Shown here one piece after another: positions 26,121 to 35,488 of a DNA stretch of 56,859 bases (the stretch's first letter is position 1; every line of letters begins with the position of its first letter). The stretch covers positions 1-56,859 of the forward strand of contig CAJXUC010000019.1 in the NCBI GenBank assembly GCA_913061315.1, read 5' to 3'. The notes under the pieces were generated by a model that worked only from the letters and a program-made list of their open reading frames with translations, had not been told where the DNA came from and searched no databases. Source of the DNA: an uncultured Gammaproteobacteria bacterium. GTDB taxonomy: Bacteria; Pseudomonadota; Gammaproteobacteria; GCA-001735895. The position numbers and the translations under genes are program-made.

Positions 26121-27476
26121 TTATCCAGAGATCGCCACATCGGAAAATCGAATACTTGGCATTAACGCAGATCGGCCCTCATCCCAGCTCTGTTGATTGC
26201 CAATCATAGATATTTTGTTTAACATTTCATAAAAATTACCTGCAACGGTAATCCCTCTGACGGCCTGAATTCTTTCCCCATTTTTACACAGATAACCAGA
26301 CGCTCCAAAGCTGAAGTCGCCAGAAATCGCGTTGGCACCAGAATGTAACCCAGCTAAATCAGTGACCTCCAAATATTCACCACTATGCAGCGACGATAGA
26401 GCTTCAGTGCCTCTGGCAATTTCAACTTGATGTAGATTAACTCCCAAAGTCGACTTGGGGCCTCGGATAGCATGACCCGTAGTGTGAGTATCAAAATAGG
26501 AAGCAGTGGCGCTATTATGTATCAATGTTTGCAGGCAACCATCTATGACTAATTTTGACTTTTCTGTGGCAGTACCTTCTGCATCAAATAAATGATAACC
26601 AAATCCATCACTATTAAGCGGGTGGTCAAAAATAGTAAGTCTTGAATCAGCTATGGCCGACCCTATTTTATTTCGCATTGGATTGATTCCATCCTTGGCT
26701 GTTTTCCCAGAAAACATCATTGAAAAAACCCCAAATACAGAAACTTGGCACTCTGTATCGAAGATAACATCATAGTGTTTGCTCGGAATAGGCTTACCAT
26801 CCAATAAACCAATACATTTTTCATAGGTATTTTCGATTACAGAAGATGCATTTAATTCAGAGAACAATCGCGATACTTGACTGGTTCCCTGCATGGCAGT
26901 CTTTTGCCCATCTTCAACTAATGCATAGGCGTAAGAGGCACACATTCGACTACGCGTTAAAGCATTTAATCCAGCAGTTGAAAAAATATGTCGCTGACTA
27001 AATATATCCTGAACCCCATTGTAGGGTACATTTTTAACCTTATCCATCGCGTTTAGTTTACTTTCTACTTCTAACGCCATTTGAATCTTTTGATCAATTG
27101 AAACCTGTTCTTGCGGACACAAAAGATTATCGTCGGTTTTCAATTGATTGGAATTTGGCAAAATGTTTTCGTGAGATTCAATTTTCACAAAACTAGCATT
27201 GTTTAATGCCTGACCAACCAATGATTTGAGGGCGTCAGCATCAACAGCTTCACTGTAAGCCGTACCAATATGACCATCTTTAATGACACGCAGTCCAAAG
27301 ATTCGACTTGAGCTTACTTTGTATTCTTCAAGCTCACCTTCACACGCTTTAAGAGAAATTGTTTCACCCTCATCGACAATAAGGTCACCTGTCGCACCGG
27401 CACTCATTACTTGATCTAACACTCGCTCAGCCATCAATGCTGTATTCGTATTGGACGCGCTATGAAATGAACTCAT
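26121..27476 (-). CDS. pmbA: TldE/PmbA-like metallopeptidase partner subunit
   Basis: The 451-residue protein matches PmbA/TldE: YKVSSSRIFGLRVIKDGHIG in the N-terminal half, VIFDTECQVSVFGVFSMMFSG, and the glycine-rich C-terminal GAS-GYLCKNGERIQAVRGITVAGNF. PmbA lacks the metal motif and pairs with TldD. The heterodimer degrades small unfolded peptides and matures microcin- or CcdA-like substrates in the cytoplasm. Its start overlaps the tldD stop by one base. Confidence 0.94.
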   Translation of the reverse strand: MSSFHSASNTNTALMAERVLDQVMSAGATGDLIVDEGETISLKACEGELEEYKVSSSRIFGLRVIKDGHIGTAYSEAVDADALKSLVGQALNNASFVKIESHENILPNSNQLKTDDNLLCPQEQVSIDQKIQMALEVESKLNAMDKVKNVPYNGVQDIFSQRHIFSTAGLNALTRSRMCASYAYALVEDGQKTAMQGTSQVSRLFSELNASSVIENTYEKCIGLLDGKPIPSKHYDVIFDTECQVSVFGVFSMMFSGKTAKDGINPMRNKIGSAIADSRLTIFDHPLNSDGFGYHLFDAEGTATEKSKLVIDGCLQTLIHNSATASYFDTHTTGHAIRGPKSTLGVNLHQVEIARGTEALSSLHSGEYLEVTDLAGLHSGANAISGDFSFGASGYLCKNGERIQAVRGITVAGNFYEMLNKISMIGNQQSWDEGRSALMPSIRFSDVAISG

Positions 27477-28864
27477 TAGGCGTTACCTCCCACTAATATG
27501 TCATCAACTTTTAAAGTCGCCTGCCCAACAGTGGTCGGTACAGCGCCTGAAATCGACCCACACATTCCACAGGCTAACGAAAAGTCCTGACCAATCATTG
27601 AGATTTCCTTGAGTACTTTTGGTCCGGTACTAATTAAGGTTGCCGCCTTAACTGGATATTGAATTTTTCCATTTTCTATATAATAACCCTCCGTGACCGA
27701 AAAGTTGAACTCGCCAGTGCCTGGCTGAACTGACCCACCTCCCATGTGCGAGGCATAAATACCTTTTTCAATAGAAGCAATCATATCGTCAAGTTTGGCG
27801 TCACCTGGCTCAATGAACGTATTTCGCATACGCGATGCAGGTGCAAACTTATAAGACTCTCGACGACCTGAGCCTGACCTCGCAAAACCTGTTTGCTGAG
27901 CACCAATACGATCAACTAAGAAATTCGTTAATTGGCCGTCCTTTATTAGTTGAGTTCGTTGTGTCGGCATGCCTTCATCATCAATATTGATGGAGCCCCA
28001 TTCATTCGCCATAGTCCCATCGTCCACTGCATTCACAATTGAACTGGCTATCATTTCACCCATTTGATCGTGAAATACCGATGCCTTTTTAGCGACTGAA
28101 GTTGTTTCCAGTAAGTGCCCACAAGCTTCATGGAAGATAACACCCCCAAAACCATTGCCAATAATGACCGGCATTCGACCAGAAGGGCACGGCTTAGCCG
28201 TTAGGTTAACTAGTGCCTGCCTTGCTGCTGCCTCACCTGTTTGTTCAGGATTAATACCTGCTTCAATTTCCCAACCCAACAAACCGCCATCATTCCAACT
28301 TCCAGTTGCTTGCTCAGTACCATCAGACGCAATAGCCATTAGATTAGCTCGAATGTAATTGCGGCCGTCATTTGTGTGTAAACCGTCGCTATTGAATATT
28401 TCTATTCTTTGTTCACGTTGCATACAAGAACCCCGTGTTTGTGATATTTTTTCACCTGCTGCTCTTGCGGCTCGATCTGCTGACATTAAATAGGCAACCT
28501 TACTTTTAATTTCTGCATCAATCGATAAAATTTTTCTGGCAGGATGTATATCAGTAGGTTGATTGAAATTAAAAAATTTGGTCGAACTGACGGGATCTCT
28601 TAAATCTTTTGCTGCAAGCACCGTTGCAATGCGGCATAACTCATCCTGATCCGCTTTATTGGTGTAGCCATATAAAACTTTTGAACCATAGACGAGCCTA
28701 AGCCCAATACCAAAATTAATTCCTGATTCCACCGACTGGACTTCATTACTGAGCGTGCTGACAACATTGGTTTCATTTTTCTCAATAAAAATTTCAGCAA
28801 AGTCAGCCCCTAATGATAGGGCATGATCAATCACTAATTCTGCGGTTTGACTATTAAGCATCAA
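27476..28864 (-). CDS. tldD: TldD metallopeptidase subunit
   Basis: The 462-residue protein has the TldD metal-binding motif HEACGH (residues 245-250) in GFGGVIFHEACGHLLE, followed by SGSGRRESYKFAPASRMRNT and the C-terminal SLACGMCGSISGAVPTTVGQ. It forms the active subunit of the TldD/PmbA peptidase. The stop and the pmbA start overlap as TAATG. The genes are separate from the rest of the region and appear to be ordinary housekeeping genes. Confidence 0.95.
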   Translation of the reverse strand: MMLNSQTAELVIDHALSLGADFAEIFIEKNETNVVSTLSNEVQSVESGINFGIGLRLVYGSKVLYGYTNKADQDELCRIATVLAAKDLRDPVSSTKFFNFNQPTDIHPARKILSIDAEIKSKVAYLMSADRAARAAGEKISQTRGSCMQREQRIEIFNSDGLHTNDGRNYIRANLMAIASDGTEQATGSWNDGGLLGWEIEAGINPEQTGEAAARQALVNLTAKPCPSGRMPVIIGNGFGGVIFHEACGHLLETTSVAKKASVFHDQMGEMIASSIVNAVDDGTMANEWGSINIDDEGMPTQRTQLIKDGQLTNFLVDRIGAQQTGFARSGSGRRESYKFAPASRMRNTFIEPGDAKLDDMIASIEKGIYASHMGGGSVQPGTGEFNFSVTEGYYIENGKIQYPVKAATLISTGPKVLKEISMIGQDFSLACGMCGSISGAVPTTVGQATLKVDDILVGGNA

Positions 28865-29476
28865 AATTTATTCCTTTGGCAATTAGGGGTTTTTAAGCTA
28901 ACTGGCTATATTTAATTCTATTCCTTACTACATGAGGTTACATGCTATTAATACAATGAACTTAAACCATTAGATTTCAATAAATCCAACTGATGACATT
29001 AAGAAATTCGGTTTAACACCTAAAAATAAGCAGTGAGTAAATAATACGATTATCGACGATTATTCACTACAGTCAATAACTCACTTTAAGCATTATCAAA
29101 GCGTTATCTCAGGCTAAAAGGCAATTACTTTTTCATTCACTTTTTTTATAATAGAGTGATAGCTAGAGATTAGGTTTTATTTGACCATAAAAAACGCAAG
29201 TGGGGCTTGTATTAAAAAAATGTGCGCTTTTAAAAGAAAATTTTTGAGCGCCATTATCGAAAAAACTGTATCCGTATAATAAATTGACTGTTTACCCATT
29301 TATTAGTCCATTAACTGCCCTCAATTTTTTATTAAAGACACTGTAAAGAAAATAAAGCTCATCAGAAAATCAATTTTTTTGAACTTTTAAATTGTCACTT
29401 AAATCAATTATAAAAAAGATCAATAAAACTTGAATTTTTGTTCGTAAAAGAAGGGTAAGAGTGATAAATTCTTCTT
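28865..29476. other. Intergenic region upstream of tldD
   Basis: About 610 AT-rich bases without a recognisable gene. A long inverted repeat has arms AGTGAGT (29032-29038) and ACTCACT (29079-29085) around a 40-base loop that itself holds AATAAT/ATTATT. A TATAAT sits at 29147-29152 but without a good -35 element. Nothing else is evident. Confidence 0.5.
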
Positions 29477-29662
29477 ATGAACATATATGCTGTTATCCAT
29501 TATCCCAAGGCAAAGATTGTTAAAGTGTACGTTGATAAACAGTTAGCGCAAAACTATAGCGACGATGAAAACAACTCCCTTCGTTTGAAATTTGGTAATC
29601 ATGTCGATAATTTCTACGCTATTGAAAAGCACGTTTTAATACAAAAAAAAGCAAAGTCATAG
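29477..29662 (+). CDS. Small protein of unknown function
   Basis: A 61-codon frame starts at ATG 29477 and encodes a basic, soluble-looking protein (MNIYAVIHYPKAKIVKVYVD at the start; KK-rich end). Purine-rich bases (AAGAAGGGTAAGAG) lie upstream but rather far for a ribosome-binding site. The composition is more protein-like than the other short frames around it, but I recognise no family. It may be real or chance. Confidence 0.35.
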   Translation: MNIYAVIHYPKAKIVKVYVDKQLAQNYSDDENNSLRLKFGNHVDNFYAIEKHVLIQKKAKS

Positions 29663-30357
29663 GTGCAAGATGGACTTAAATTTTCACTTCTCTGTGTCTA
29701 ACGTTTATAGATAACACCCTAAATTTTTCGCGTAGTTCTACTCTATCTGTACTTCGGTAGGTCATTTGAACTATCGGCTAAAATGGCTACTATTCAAGCT
29801 TTCAATCTAGGGCTATTCATCGTTTAATTTTCTGACTATGAATAGCCTGAATACCAACGTAGTTAATTTCTTAAAAAATTCTAACGCTTTAACCTAAATC
29901 GCAGCTTTAACTAATCATGCTCAGTTTTCCTACTTACTCAGGAAAGTGAGTAAATTCAAATTGGTCATTGGATCAAACCATCTCTCCTATTGAGTTTTTA
30001 CCTTTTTCTCCAGGGGTTTTAAATTATCATCATCTCTTTTTCTCTGCCCCAAAGTGCTCGTTAGGATATATTTTAATAGCGTCGGCGTTATATATACTGC
30101 CCTCATTGGCCCGACCGATCCAACAAAGCCCTATGCTCATTCATTATAGCCAAAGTTGCTCTATAAATGACTTTCGAAGAAAGCATCTAAGTTAGACTAA
30201 AGGGCTTAAACTATTAATTCTTAAGACCAACCATTAATTTCAGTAACTTATGACTGGTTAACTGATATCGGCAATACTCCTCTTTTTTAACTGATCGATT
30301 AAATCAATTACTCGTGAGTAGATTGTTTGCTTCTGTATCAGTAGAATTTCGATAGAT
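29663..30357. other. Intergenic region upstream of OsmC gene
   Basis: About 700 bases with no supported gene. A 75-codon frame at 29968 has no ribosome-binding site and looks random. The 12-mer AATTTTTCGCGT near 29720 recurs near 41246 in another intergenic region, which may be chance. Confidence 0.45.
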
Positions 30358-30885
30358 ATGACTAATCAGGTACATAGAACCATGAGTAAACTCAGAGACA
30401 TATTTTTACACAAACAGGATTTATTAAGAAACCGTCCAGATAAATGCCGCGTAGAAACAATTGCTGACAGTCATCTGGTTGAAAATTTCCAAAGCCAGAT
30501 AAAAACTCGCCAGTTCAACCTGATCGCAGATCAACCTGAAAACATGGGTGGCACAGATCTTGGTCCCCGACCGAGTGAACTCCTCCTAGCAGCGCTGGCT
30601 GCTTGTCATGAGGTCACTTATCGACTTTACGCTGATGCAATGGAAATAGACCTTCAAGACGTTGCTGTTAGCGTTACCGGAGTGTCTGATGCTCGTGGTT
30701 TTTTCAATGCAAACGATGACGTTCCTGCAGGCTTTTCTGAAGTTTTAGGTGACATTAACATTGTCAGCAATGCCAGCGACGACGATATAGAGCGATTACG
30801 CCTAGCCGTTAATCGACATTGTCCGGTACTTGATGACCTTAGAAAGCCTTTGAAAGTTGAACTCAAGCTACATCGTAAGACCTAA
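30358..30885 (+). CDS. OsmC/Ohr-family peroxide-handling protein
   Basis: The 175-residue protein has the OsmC fold: DQPENMGGTDLGPRPSELLL, then the first redox Cys in LAACHEVTYRL, and the second Cys in NRHCPVLDDL. Such proteins reduce organic hydroperoxides through a Cys pair in the cytoplasm; which OsmC subgroup this is cannot be told. An ATG at 30382 (MSKLRDIF) is an alternative start. It stands alone, convergent with proB. Confidence 0.88.
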   Translation: MTNQVHRTMSKLRDIFLHKQDLLRNRPDKCRVETIADSHLVENFQSQIKTRQFNLIADQPENMGGTDLGPRPSELLLAALAACHEVTYRLYADAMEIDLQDVAVSVTGVSDARGFFNANDDVPAGFSEVLGDINIVSNASDDDIERLRLAVNRHCPVLDDLRKPLKVELKLHRKT

Positions 30886-31076
30886 ATAATAGTTAAAACT
30901 CGGCTTAAATTTAAGGCTGTTACGCAAACTCAATTATGACAGGATAGATTTAGCCACGTTGCCATTACCAATGAATGCAACCTTTAACTTTGGATTTAAC
31001 CTTTAGTCCTTTTCTGTCAAATTACACAGTTTGCGACAAACTTCTGACACTTCTTGGGAAAGTTCAATTATCAATT

Positions 31077-32180
31077 TTATGTGTTCTCTAATACGGCCAG
31101 ATGTTCTTTTGATACGATAGAATATTCTTGTAGGGACTTATGTTCATCAGTGTCATCTTCGTCTTGTTTTTGACTGATATGGTTAAGCAGGCAGCTACTG
31201 TAATTGGCGGTTGCTTTTACAATGTTTTTACCATCGTTAGAAGACACCAAAATCGAATCTCCAATCGAAAACTGTCCCTTAACTTCCAATATATTTTCAC
31301 TGGTAAGCCGCTGATCAGAGCCATAAAAATTTGAGTTATCATCATCAATAATGACTTCTCCACACTCACGTACGGTGTGTGTCATCCAATGGATGGAAGG
31401 CGTTAGCGGTTCTTCATTAGGTAAAAAGTGAGTTCCAGGATTAATACCGTTAGCCAGTTGTTCGAGCGAGCTGGAGTCAAAGCCATTGACTATGTAGGCG
31501 TCAATCCCATAAGCCGTTGCTTTTTCAGCAGCTTCTACTTTGGTTAGCATTCCACCCGTCCCGGTTGAACTAACAGGACCACTGGCCATCGCGTAGATTG
31601 ACGGTGTAATCTCATAGACGTGTTTTAATAATTTAGCGTCACTATGGACGTTAGGATTTTTATCAAAGAACCCATTAACGTCCGTACACATAATGAGTGC
31701 GTCTGCATCCACCGCTGCTGCAGTCATAGCCGCTAAGTTATCATTATCGCCAACCTTAAGTTCATCAGAGGTTACCGTATCGTTTTCGTTGATGATGGGT
31801 ATCAACCCATTATTCAACAATGACTCGATAGTTTCTTTGATACTGACGTAGCGTTCGCGATTACATAAGTCAGCGTGTGTCAGCAAGATTTGCCCAAGAG
31901 GCATGTCGAGTAATTTACTCCAAACTGTCATCATGTTTGTTTGGCCCGCGGCTGCCATTGCTTTTTTTAATGCTTTTGATGGTTTTTCATTTGCAAACCA
32001 TTGCCTGCCCGCAGCAACTGAGCCAGAAGAGACCAAGATCACTTCTTTTCCTTGGCGCCGACAAGTCTGAATAAAGTCAGCTATATTTTTTAAATATTTC
32101 GAACTACAGCCATTGTTTCCGGGTGCTGTTAATGCACTACCCACTTTTATGACGAGACGATTGCTATTGGTTAAAGACAT
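31077..32180 (-). CDS. proB: Glutamate 5-kinase (ProB) with PUA domain
   Basis: The 367-residue protein has the amino-acid kinase domain: RLVIKVGSALTAPGN, VILVSSGSVAAG, NENDTVTSDELKVGDNDNL, TDVNGFFDKNP and STGTGGMLTKVEAA. A C-terminal PUA domain runs from about residue 270 (ECGEVIIDDD onward). It phosphorylates glutamate in the first step of proline synthesis. proA is not adjacent. Proline supply through this gene remains although the nearby ornithine cyclodeaminase route has decayed. Confidence 0.95.
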   Translation of the reverse strand: MSLTNSNRLVIKVGSALTAPGNNGCSSKYLKNIADFIQTCRRQGKEVILVSSGSVAAGRQWFANEKPSKALKKAMAAAGQTNMMTVWSKLLDMPLGQILLTHADLCNRERYVSIKETIESLLNNGLIPIINENDTVTSDELKVGDNDNLAAMTAAAVDADALIMCTDVNGFFDKNPNVHSDAKLLKHVYEITPSIYAMASGPVSSTGTGGMLTKVEAAEKATAYGIDAYIVNGFDSSSLEQLANGINPGTHFLPNEEPLTPSIHWMTHTVRECGEVIIDDDNSNFYGSDQRLTSENILEVKGQFSIGDSILVSSNDGKNIVKATANYSSCLLNHISQKQDEDDTDEHKSLQEYSIVSKEHLAVLENT

Positions 32181-32311
32181 TCTACCTCTTAATAATGATT
32201 CGCTATTTAATCATGATTACTTTTAACGAGTGAGTCAGATCTTTGATCTGGCTCTTGTTCAATAAGCTGATTAACTAAGTTTTGGTTATGCTGGTAACAA
32301 AACAACGATAG

Positions 32312-32337
32312 GATACTCAATTATATGATTGAGTATC
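32312..32337. repeat. Perfect 10-bp inverted repeat upstream of proB
   Basis: GATACTCAAT (32312-32321) and ATTGAGTATC (32328-32337) form a perfect stem with a 6-base loop, followed on the plus strand by TTTTG. It lies about 130 bp before the proB start on the opposite strand. It could be an operator, or a weak terminator for an unseen plus-strand transcript. Confidence 0.5.
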
Positions 32338-32934
32338 TTTTGTGGAATTGATCACAACTGAATTTTGCTAACGTCATCACAATTGAATGATGCAGATAGT
32401 TATATACAAGGCTGATTTAACTAGGTTGGTATGCGAAGACCCCAAGAAGGGTTTTACGTTTGAGCTATTTTCAACTCTCAAGTGGGCTGGGTGTCGATAA
32501 TCTGTTATTTACCGACACACTAAAAATCAGTCAAATTTTGGTGCACACTGGGCAACCTGATACTGGCATTACCAAAAACAATTAGTGATCGATTGATAAT
32601 ACTGGATCTACTTGTTAAAAATTTATAACCTTTACAGAAAAATTTAACTGACTACCTATTAACTCCAACTGATTAAACTTTTATTTATAAACTATTTTTG
32701 AACAACCTAGGCCAAGATTAATCATACAACACTAATTATAAATTTTTATTTAGAACTAATTTTCTACTTTATGGCTTGTACTAAACTTATATAACTTATA
32801 TAAAGGGTAGAAGACATAGGTTCCTAAAAGCAACCAGAAACAAAGCAATCCGGCTATTTTTTCAAGGTATTGGTTACATGTTTTGCTGATTACTTCAAAG
32901 TCTGTCATTAATTTGGAGCTTAAGATTTGATTTA

Positions 32935-32971
32935 CCTCTAATAGTTCGTATTCGAACTATTATATTAGAGG
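32935..32971. promoter_or_regulatory. Large palindrome, putative MarR operator
   Basis: The core AATAGTTCG (32940-32948) and CGAACTATT (32953-32961) is a perfect 9-bp inverted repeat with a 4-base centre. Outer arms CCTCT (32935-32939) and AGAGG (32967-32971) extend it with a 5-base bulge. MarR dimers bind inverted repeats of this size. It lies about 140 bp before the marR start, and the nearest other operon is the carotenoid cluster beyond marR. Confidence 0.5.
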
Positions 32972-33072
32972 AAACCATACTTAATTTCAAGTGTTAATGG
33001 ATTAGTACTGTCTCTTAGGGGTCAAAAATAGAGCACTCCTTACTAATGGGGTGACTTAATCAATCATTATTA

Positions 33073-33097
33073 GTATTGTAATTATTCGTATTGTAAT
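33073..33097 (+). repeat. GTATTGTAAT direct repeat before marR
   Basis: GTATTGTAAT occurs at 33073-33082 and 33088-33097, 15 bp apart, ending 11 bp before the marR ATG. It may be part of the promoter or an autoregulatory site, since it lies where a repressor would block initiation. Confidence 0.4.
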
Positions 33098-33108
33098 GAG
33101 CAGAAAAG

Positions 33109-33579
33109 ATGAAGAAATATGAAGAATTGTTGATTGCACTTCGTCAGGTTATCCGTGCCATTGACTTGTATTCAAAAAAGTTAAGTAAAGAGACCGGATT
33201 GACCAGCCCACAATTGTTGGTTCTAAAAGCCGTTGAAGACCACGATGATGCGATGGTCAAAGAGGTAGCTGAAACGATCAACCTTAGCTCAGCAACCATC
33301 ACGAGCATTTTAGATCGGCTTGAAAAGCGAGGTTTAGTGACTCGAACACGATCCACAATGGATAAACGCAAAGTCGGCATCAATTTAACTGTGGCAGGGA
33401 ATGAAATCATCAAAGATTCTCCAAAGCCCCTACAAGGTCATTTTATTGCCCGTTTTGAAGCGATGGAAAAATGGGAGCAATCACAAATGCTCGCAACCAT
33501 GCAGAAGATTGTCAGTATGATGGATGCACAAGAGTTAGATGCATCGCCCGTCTTAGAAGTTGGGCAGCTTCATAGCTAA
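33109..33579 (+). CDS. MarR-family transcriptional regulator
   Basis: The 156-residue protein has the MarR winged helix-turn-helix: GLTSPQLLVLKAVEDH, NLSSATITSILDRLEKRGLV and the wing TRTRSTMDKRKVGINLTVAG. MarR proteins are dimeric repressors, usually released by small aromatic ligands or oxidation. It is convergent with the retinal-synthesis operon. MarR-type regulators (CrtR) control carotenoid genes in Corynebacterium, so control of the adjacent crt operon is an attractive but untested inference. Confidence 0.92.
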   Translation: MKKYEELLIALRQVIRAIDLYSKKLSKETGLTSPQLLVLKAVEDHDDAMVKEVAETINLSSATITSILDRLEKRGLVTRTRSTMDKRKVGINLTVAGNEIIKDSPKPLQGHFIARFEAMEKWEQSQMLATMQKIVSMMDAQELDASPVLEVGQLHS

Positions 33580-33683
33580 AAATTCAGTTAGTTTGTTATT
33601 GGTTTTTATTTTTCAGGTCAAGGTTGCTAAAGAAACTGATTATTCTATTGATGCTAAATTAATAGCGCTCGATTAGCTGGCTT

Positions 33684-34685
33684 CTATTGCAAAGCAGCGT
33701 GACGCAAATCAGTCAGTGTTTGACTGCCTGTCAGGAACATGGTCCAGCGCAATTGTTCCTGCAGTATTGAAATTTTATCAATAACGGCTTCGGTAGACTC
33801 TAGAGCAGGCGCTAAAAATGGTTGCGCCAAAGCAGTCATGGTCGCTCCCAGTCTAATGCAACGGGCAATATCTAAACCATGACGCACGCCACCTGAGCCG
33901 ATCAACTCCAAAGATGGACAGGCGTTGTGCACTGCCGGTAATAAGTCGACTGTATCCATACCCCAGTCAATAAAAGGGGCTGCAATTTCTCTTTCACGCT
34001 CGGAACCGTTTCGATCTAGTTCAATGCTAGCCCAGCTAGTGCCGCCACGGCCGGCCACTTCAATCCAATTGACGCCCGCATCCATTAATTTTTTAGCGCT
34101 ACTAGGGCCTATACCGGAACCTACCTCTTTAACAATAATCGGTACCTCAAGCTTGTCGGCACAGTTTTCGATGCCCTCTAAAACCAGATTCCAATCTCGG
34201 TCTCCATTGGGTTGAATTAGTTCTTGCAAAGGATTGAGATGGATAATCAATGCATTAGCTTGCACTGACTCGACAGCCTGTTTGGCTAAATCAAGACCAC
34301 TCTGCTGCAACTGCGTGGCGCCTAAATTACTGAGTAATATAGCGGATGGCGCCCAGCGCCTAAGATCTTGCTGTACACCTTGCTCTAAGGCTGCTCTTTG
34401 CGAACCCAAAGCCAGTGGGATTTGACAGGCTTCAACTGCTTCGGCGAGATGCCGGTTAATTAATTCACCATTTTCACACCCCCCCGTCATAGCGCCAATC
34501 AAAAAAGGGGCCGATACAGTCTGACCTAGAAAGTCGCCGTGAAGCTCAATATCATTTAAGGCAATCTGGGGGAGAGGATTAGGCTCAAAACTCAAGCGAT
34601 CAAATCCAGCCCCCTGCTGTGACTGGTGCATCGATTTCAATGCAAGTTCAATATGATCTGCTTTACGAGTACGGATATCGGTCAT
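33684..34685 (-). CDS. fni: Type 2 isopentenyl-diphosphate isomerase (Fni/Idi2)
   Basis: The 333-residue FMN enzyme shows RKADHIELAL near the start, APFLIGAMTGG, LGSQRAALEQ, LSNLGATQ, the catalytic region IIHLNPLQELIQPNGD, VKEVGSGIG, and the C-terminal GSGGVRHGLDIA. It interconverts isopentenyl and dimethylallyl diphosphate, feeding GGPP synthesis. Its start overlaps the blh stop by 4 bp (ATGA), making it the last gene of the retinal operon. Confidence 0.95.
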   Translation of the reverse strand: MTDIRTRKADHIELALKSMHQSQQGAGFDRLSFEPNPLPQIALNDIELHGDFLGQTVSAPFLIGAMTGGCENGELINRHLAEAVEACQIPLALGSQRAALEQGVQQDLRRWAPSAILLSNLGATQLQQSGLDLAKQAVESVQANALIIHLNPLQELIQPNGDRDWNLVLEGIENCADKLEVPIIVKEVGSGIGPSSAKKLMDAGVNWIEVAGRGGTSWASIELDRNGSEREREIAAPFIDWGMDTVDLLPAVHNACPSLELIGSGGVRHGLDIARCIRLGATMTALAQPFLAPALESTEAVIDKISILQEQLRWTMFLTGSQTLTDLRHAALQ

Positions 34686-35488
34686 AGCAGTGTACCTTTT
34701 TGCTGATTTTTTCTGTCGGCATAATCAACTAGTAACATATGGGGCAGCGTTAATGCCGCTAGGCCAATGAAGGTCAGCTGAACTAGCAAAGCAGTAGCCT
34801 CACCCTGTAAATGATAGAAAATAATGCCCATACTAACCCAAGCAGAAACTGTGTAGATTGCAGCTTCACGAATACTTCGAGTGCGCTCTGATTGCGCAAG
34901 GCTATGCCATAGCCTGAGCATATGCCCTCGACTATGCCAGAGGCAAAAATAGAGCGCGAAACTCCACAAAGGGGTCAGCATACTAACCAGTCCCAGGAGT
35001 ATTAGCAAACTGATGAGTGTTTTTCGATATTGGGGCTTAAAGTAAGCATATCCCAAGTAGCCAATACAGCTCATGATCCAAGGTATAAATAAAAGGGTGA
35101 TACCCCACATCAATACACTGGCATTATCAACACCAACCAGCACCGCAAAAATTGGCTCTACGCGTGACGGCTGTAAGCACGGAATCGCAATACAAATCAA
35201 ACCACCATGCGCTACCCACGGCAGCCAATCAGAGCCATTATCAGCAATATCACTGGCGCCAAAGTGAAATGCTGATATCAGCAAAAAAACACCTAAGCTA
35301 GATAAAGGAAATAGCCACCAAAGTCCAACCACTAGGGCTGCTAAGACAATGTAGGCCAAATGAAAACTGAGCCAGGGTGCAACCCCGACCGGCCAACCAA
35401 TGCGCCGAGCCACTGCGCCATCGAACCCACCATGCGGCACACCGATCAATAAAATTGCGCCGATTGCCATTATATCCCAGGCGTTCAT
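34682..35488 (-). CDS. blh: Beta-carotene 15,15'-dioxygenase (Blh)
   Basis: The 268-residue protein has about eight hydrophobic segments and the Brp/Blh hallmarks GVPHGGFDGAVARRIG, ISAFHFGASDIADNG and YFCLWHSRGHMLRLWHSL with conserved His residues for iron. It cleaves beta-carotene in the membrane into two retinal molecules, the chromophore of the rhodopsin encoded at the head of this cluster. It overlaps crtY and fni by 4 bp each. Confidence 0.95.
   Translation of the reverse strand: MNAWDIMAIGAILLIGVPHGGFDGAVARRIGWPVGVAPWLSFHLAYIVLAALVVGLWWLFPLSSLGVFLLISAFHFGASDIADNGSDWLPWVAHGGLICIAIPCLQPSRVEPIFAVLVGVDNASVLMWGITLLFIPWIMSCIGYLGYAYFKPQYRKTLISLLILLGLVSMLTPLWSFALYFCLWHSRGHMLRLWHSLAQSERTRSIREAAIYTVSAWVSMGIIFYHLQGEATALLVQLTFIGLAALTLPHMLLVDYADRKNQQKGTLL

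Larger units (their letters stand above)
32181..33108. other. Intergenic region between proB and marR
   Basis: About 930 AT-rich bases between divergent genes with no convincing coding frame. It contains the palindrome at 32312-32337, the large palindrome at 32935-32971 and the direct repeat at 33073-33097, described separately. The rest shows nothing recognisable. Confidence 0.55.

Noticed and set aside
29720..29731. Shared 12-mer AATTTTTCGCGT with the region near 41246
   Set aside because: Only two copies, no clear context; too short to call a repeat family.
29968..30195. 75-codon frame before the OsmC gene
   Set aside because: No ribosome-binding site and random-looking product.
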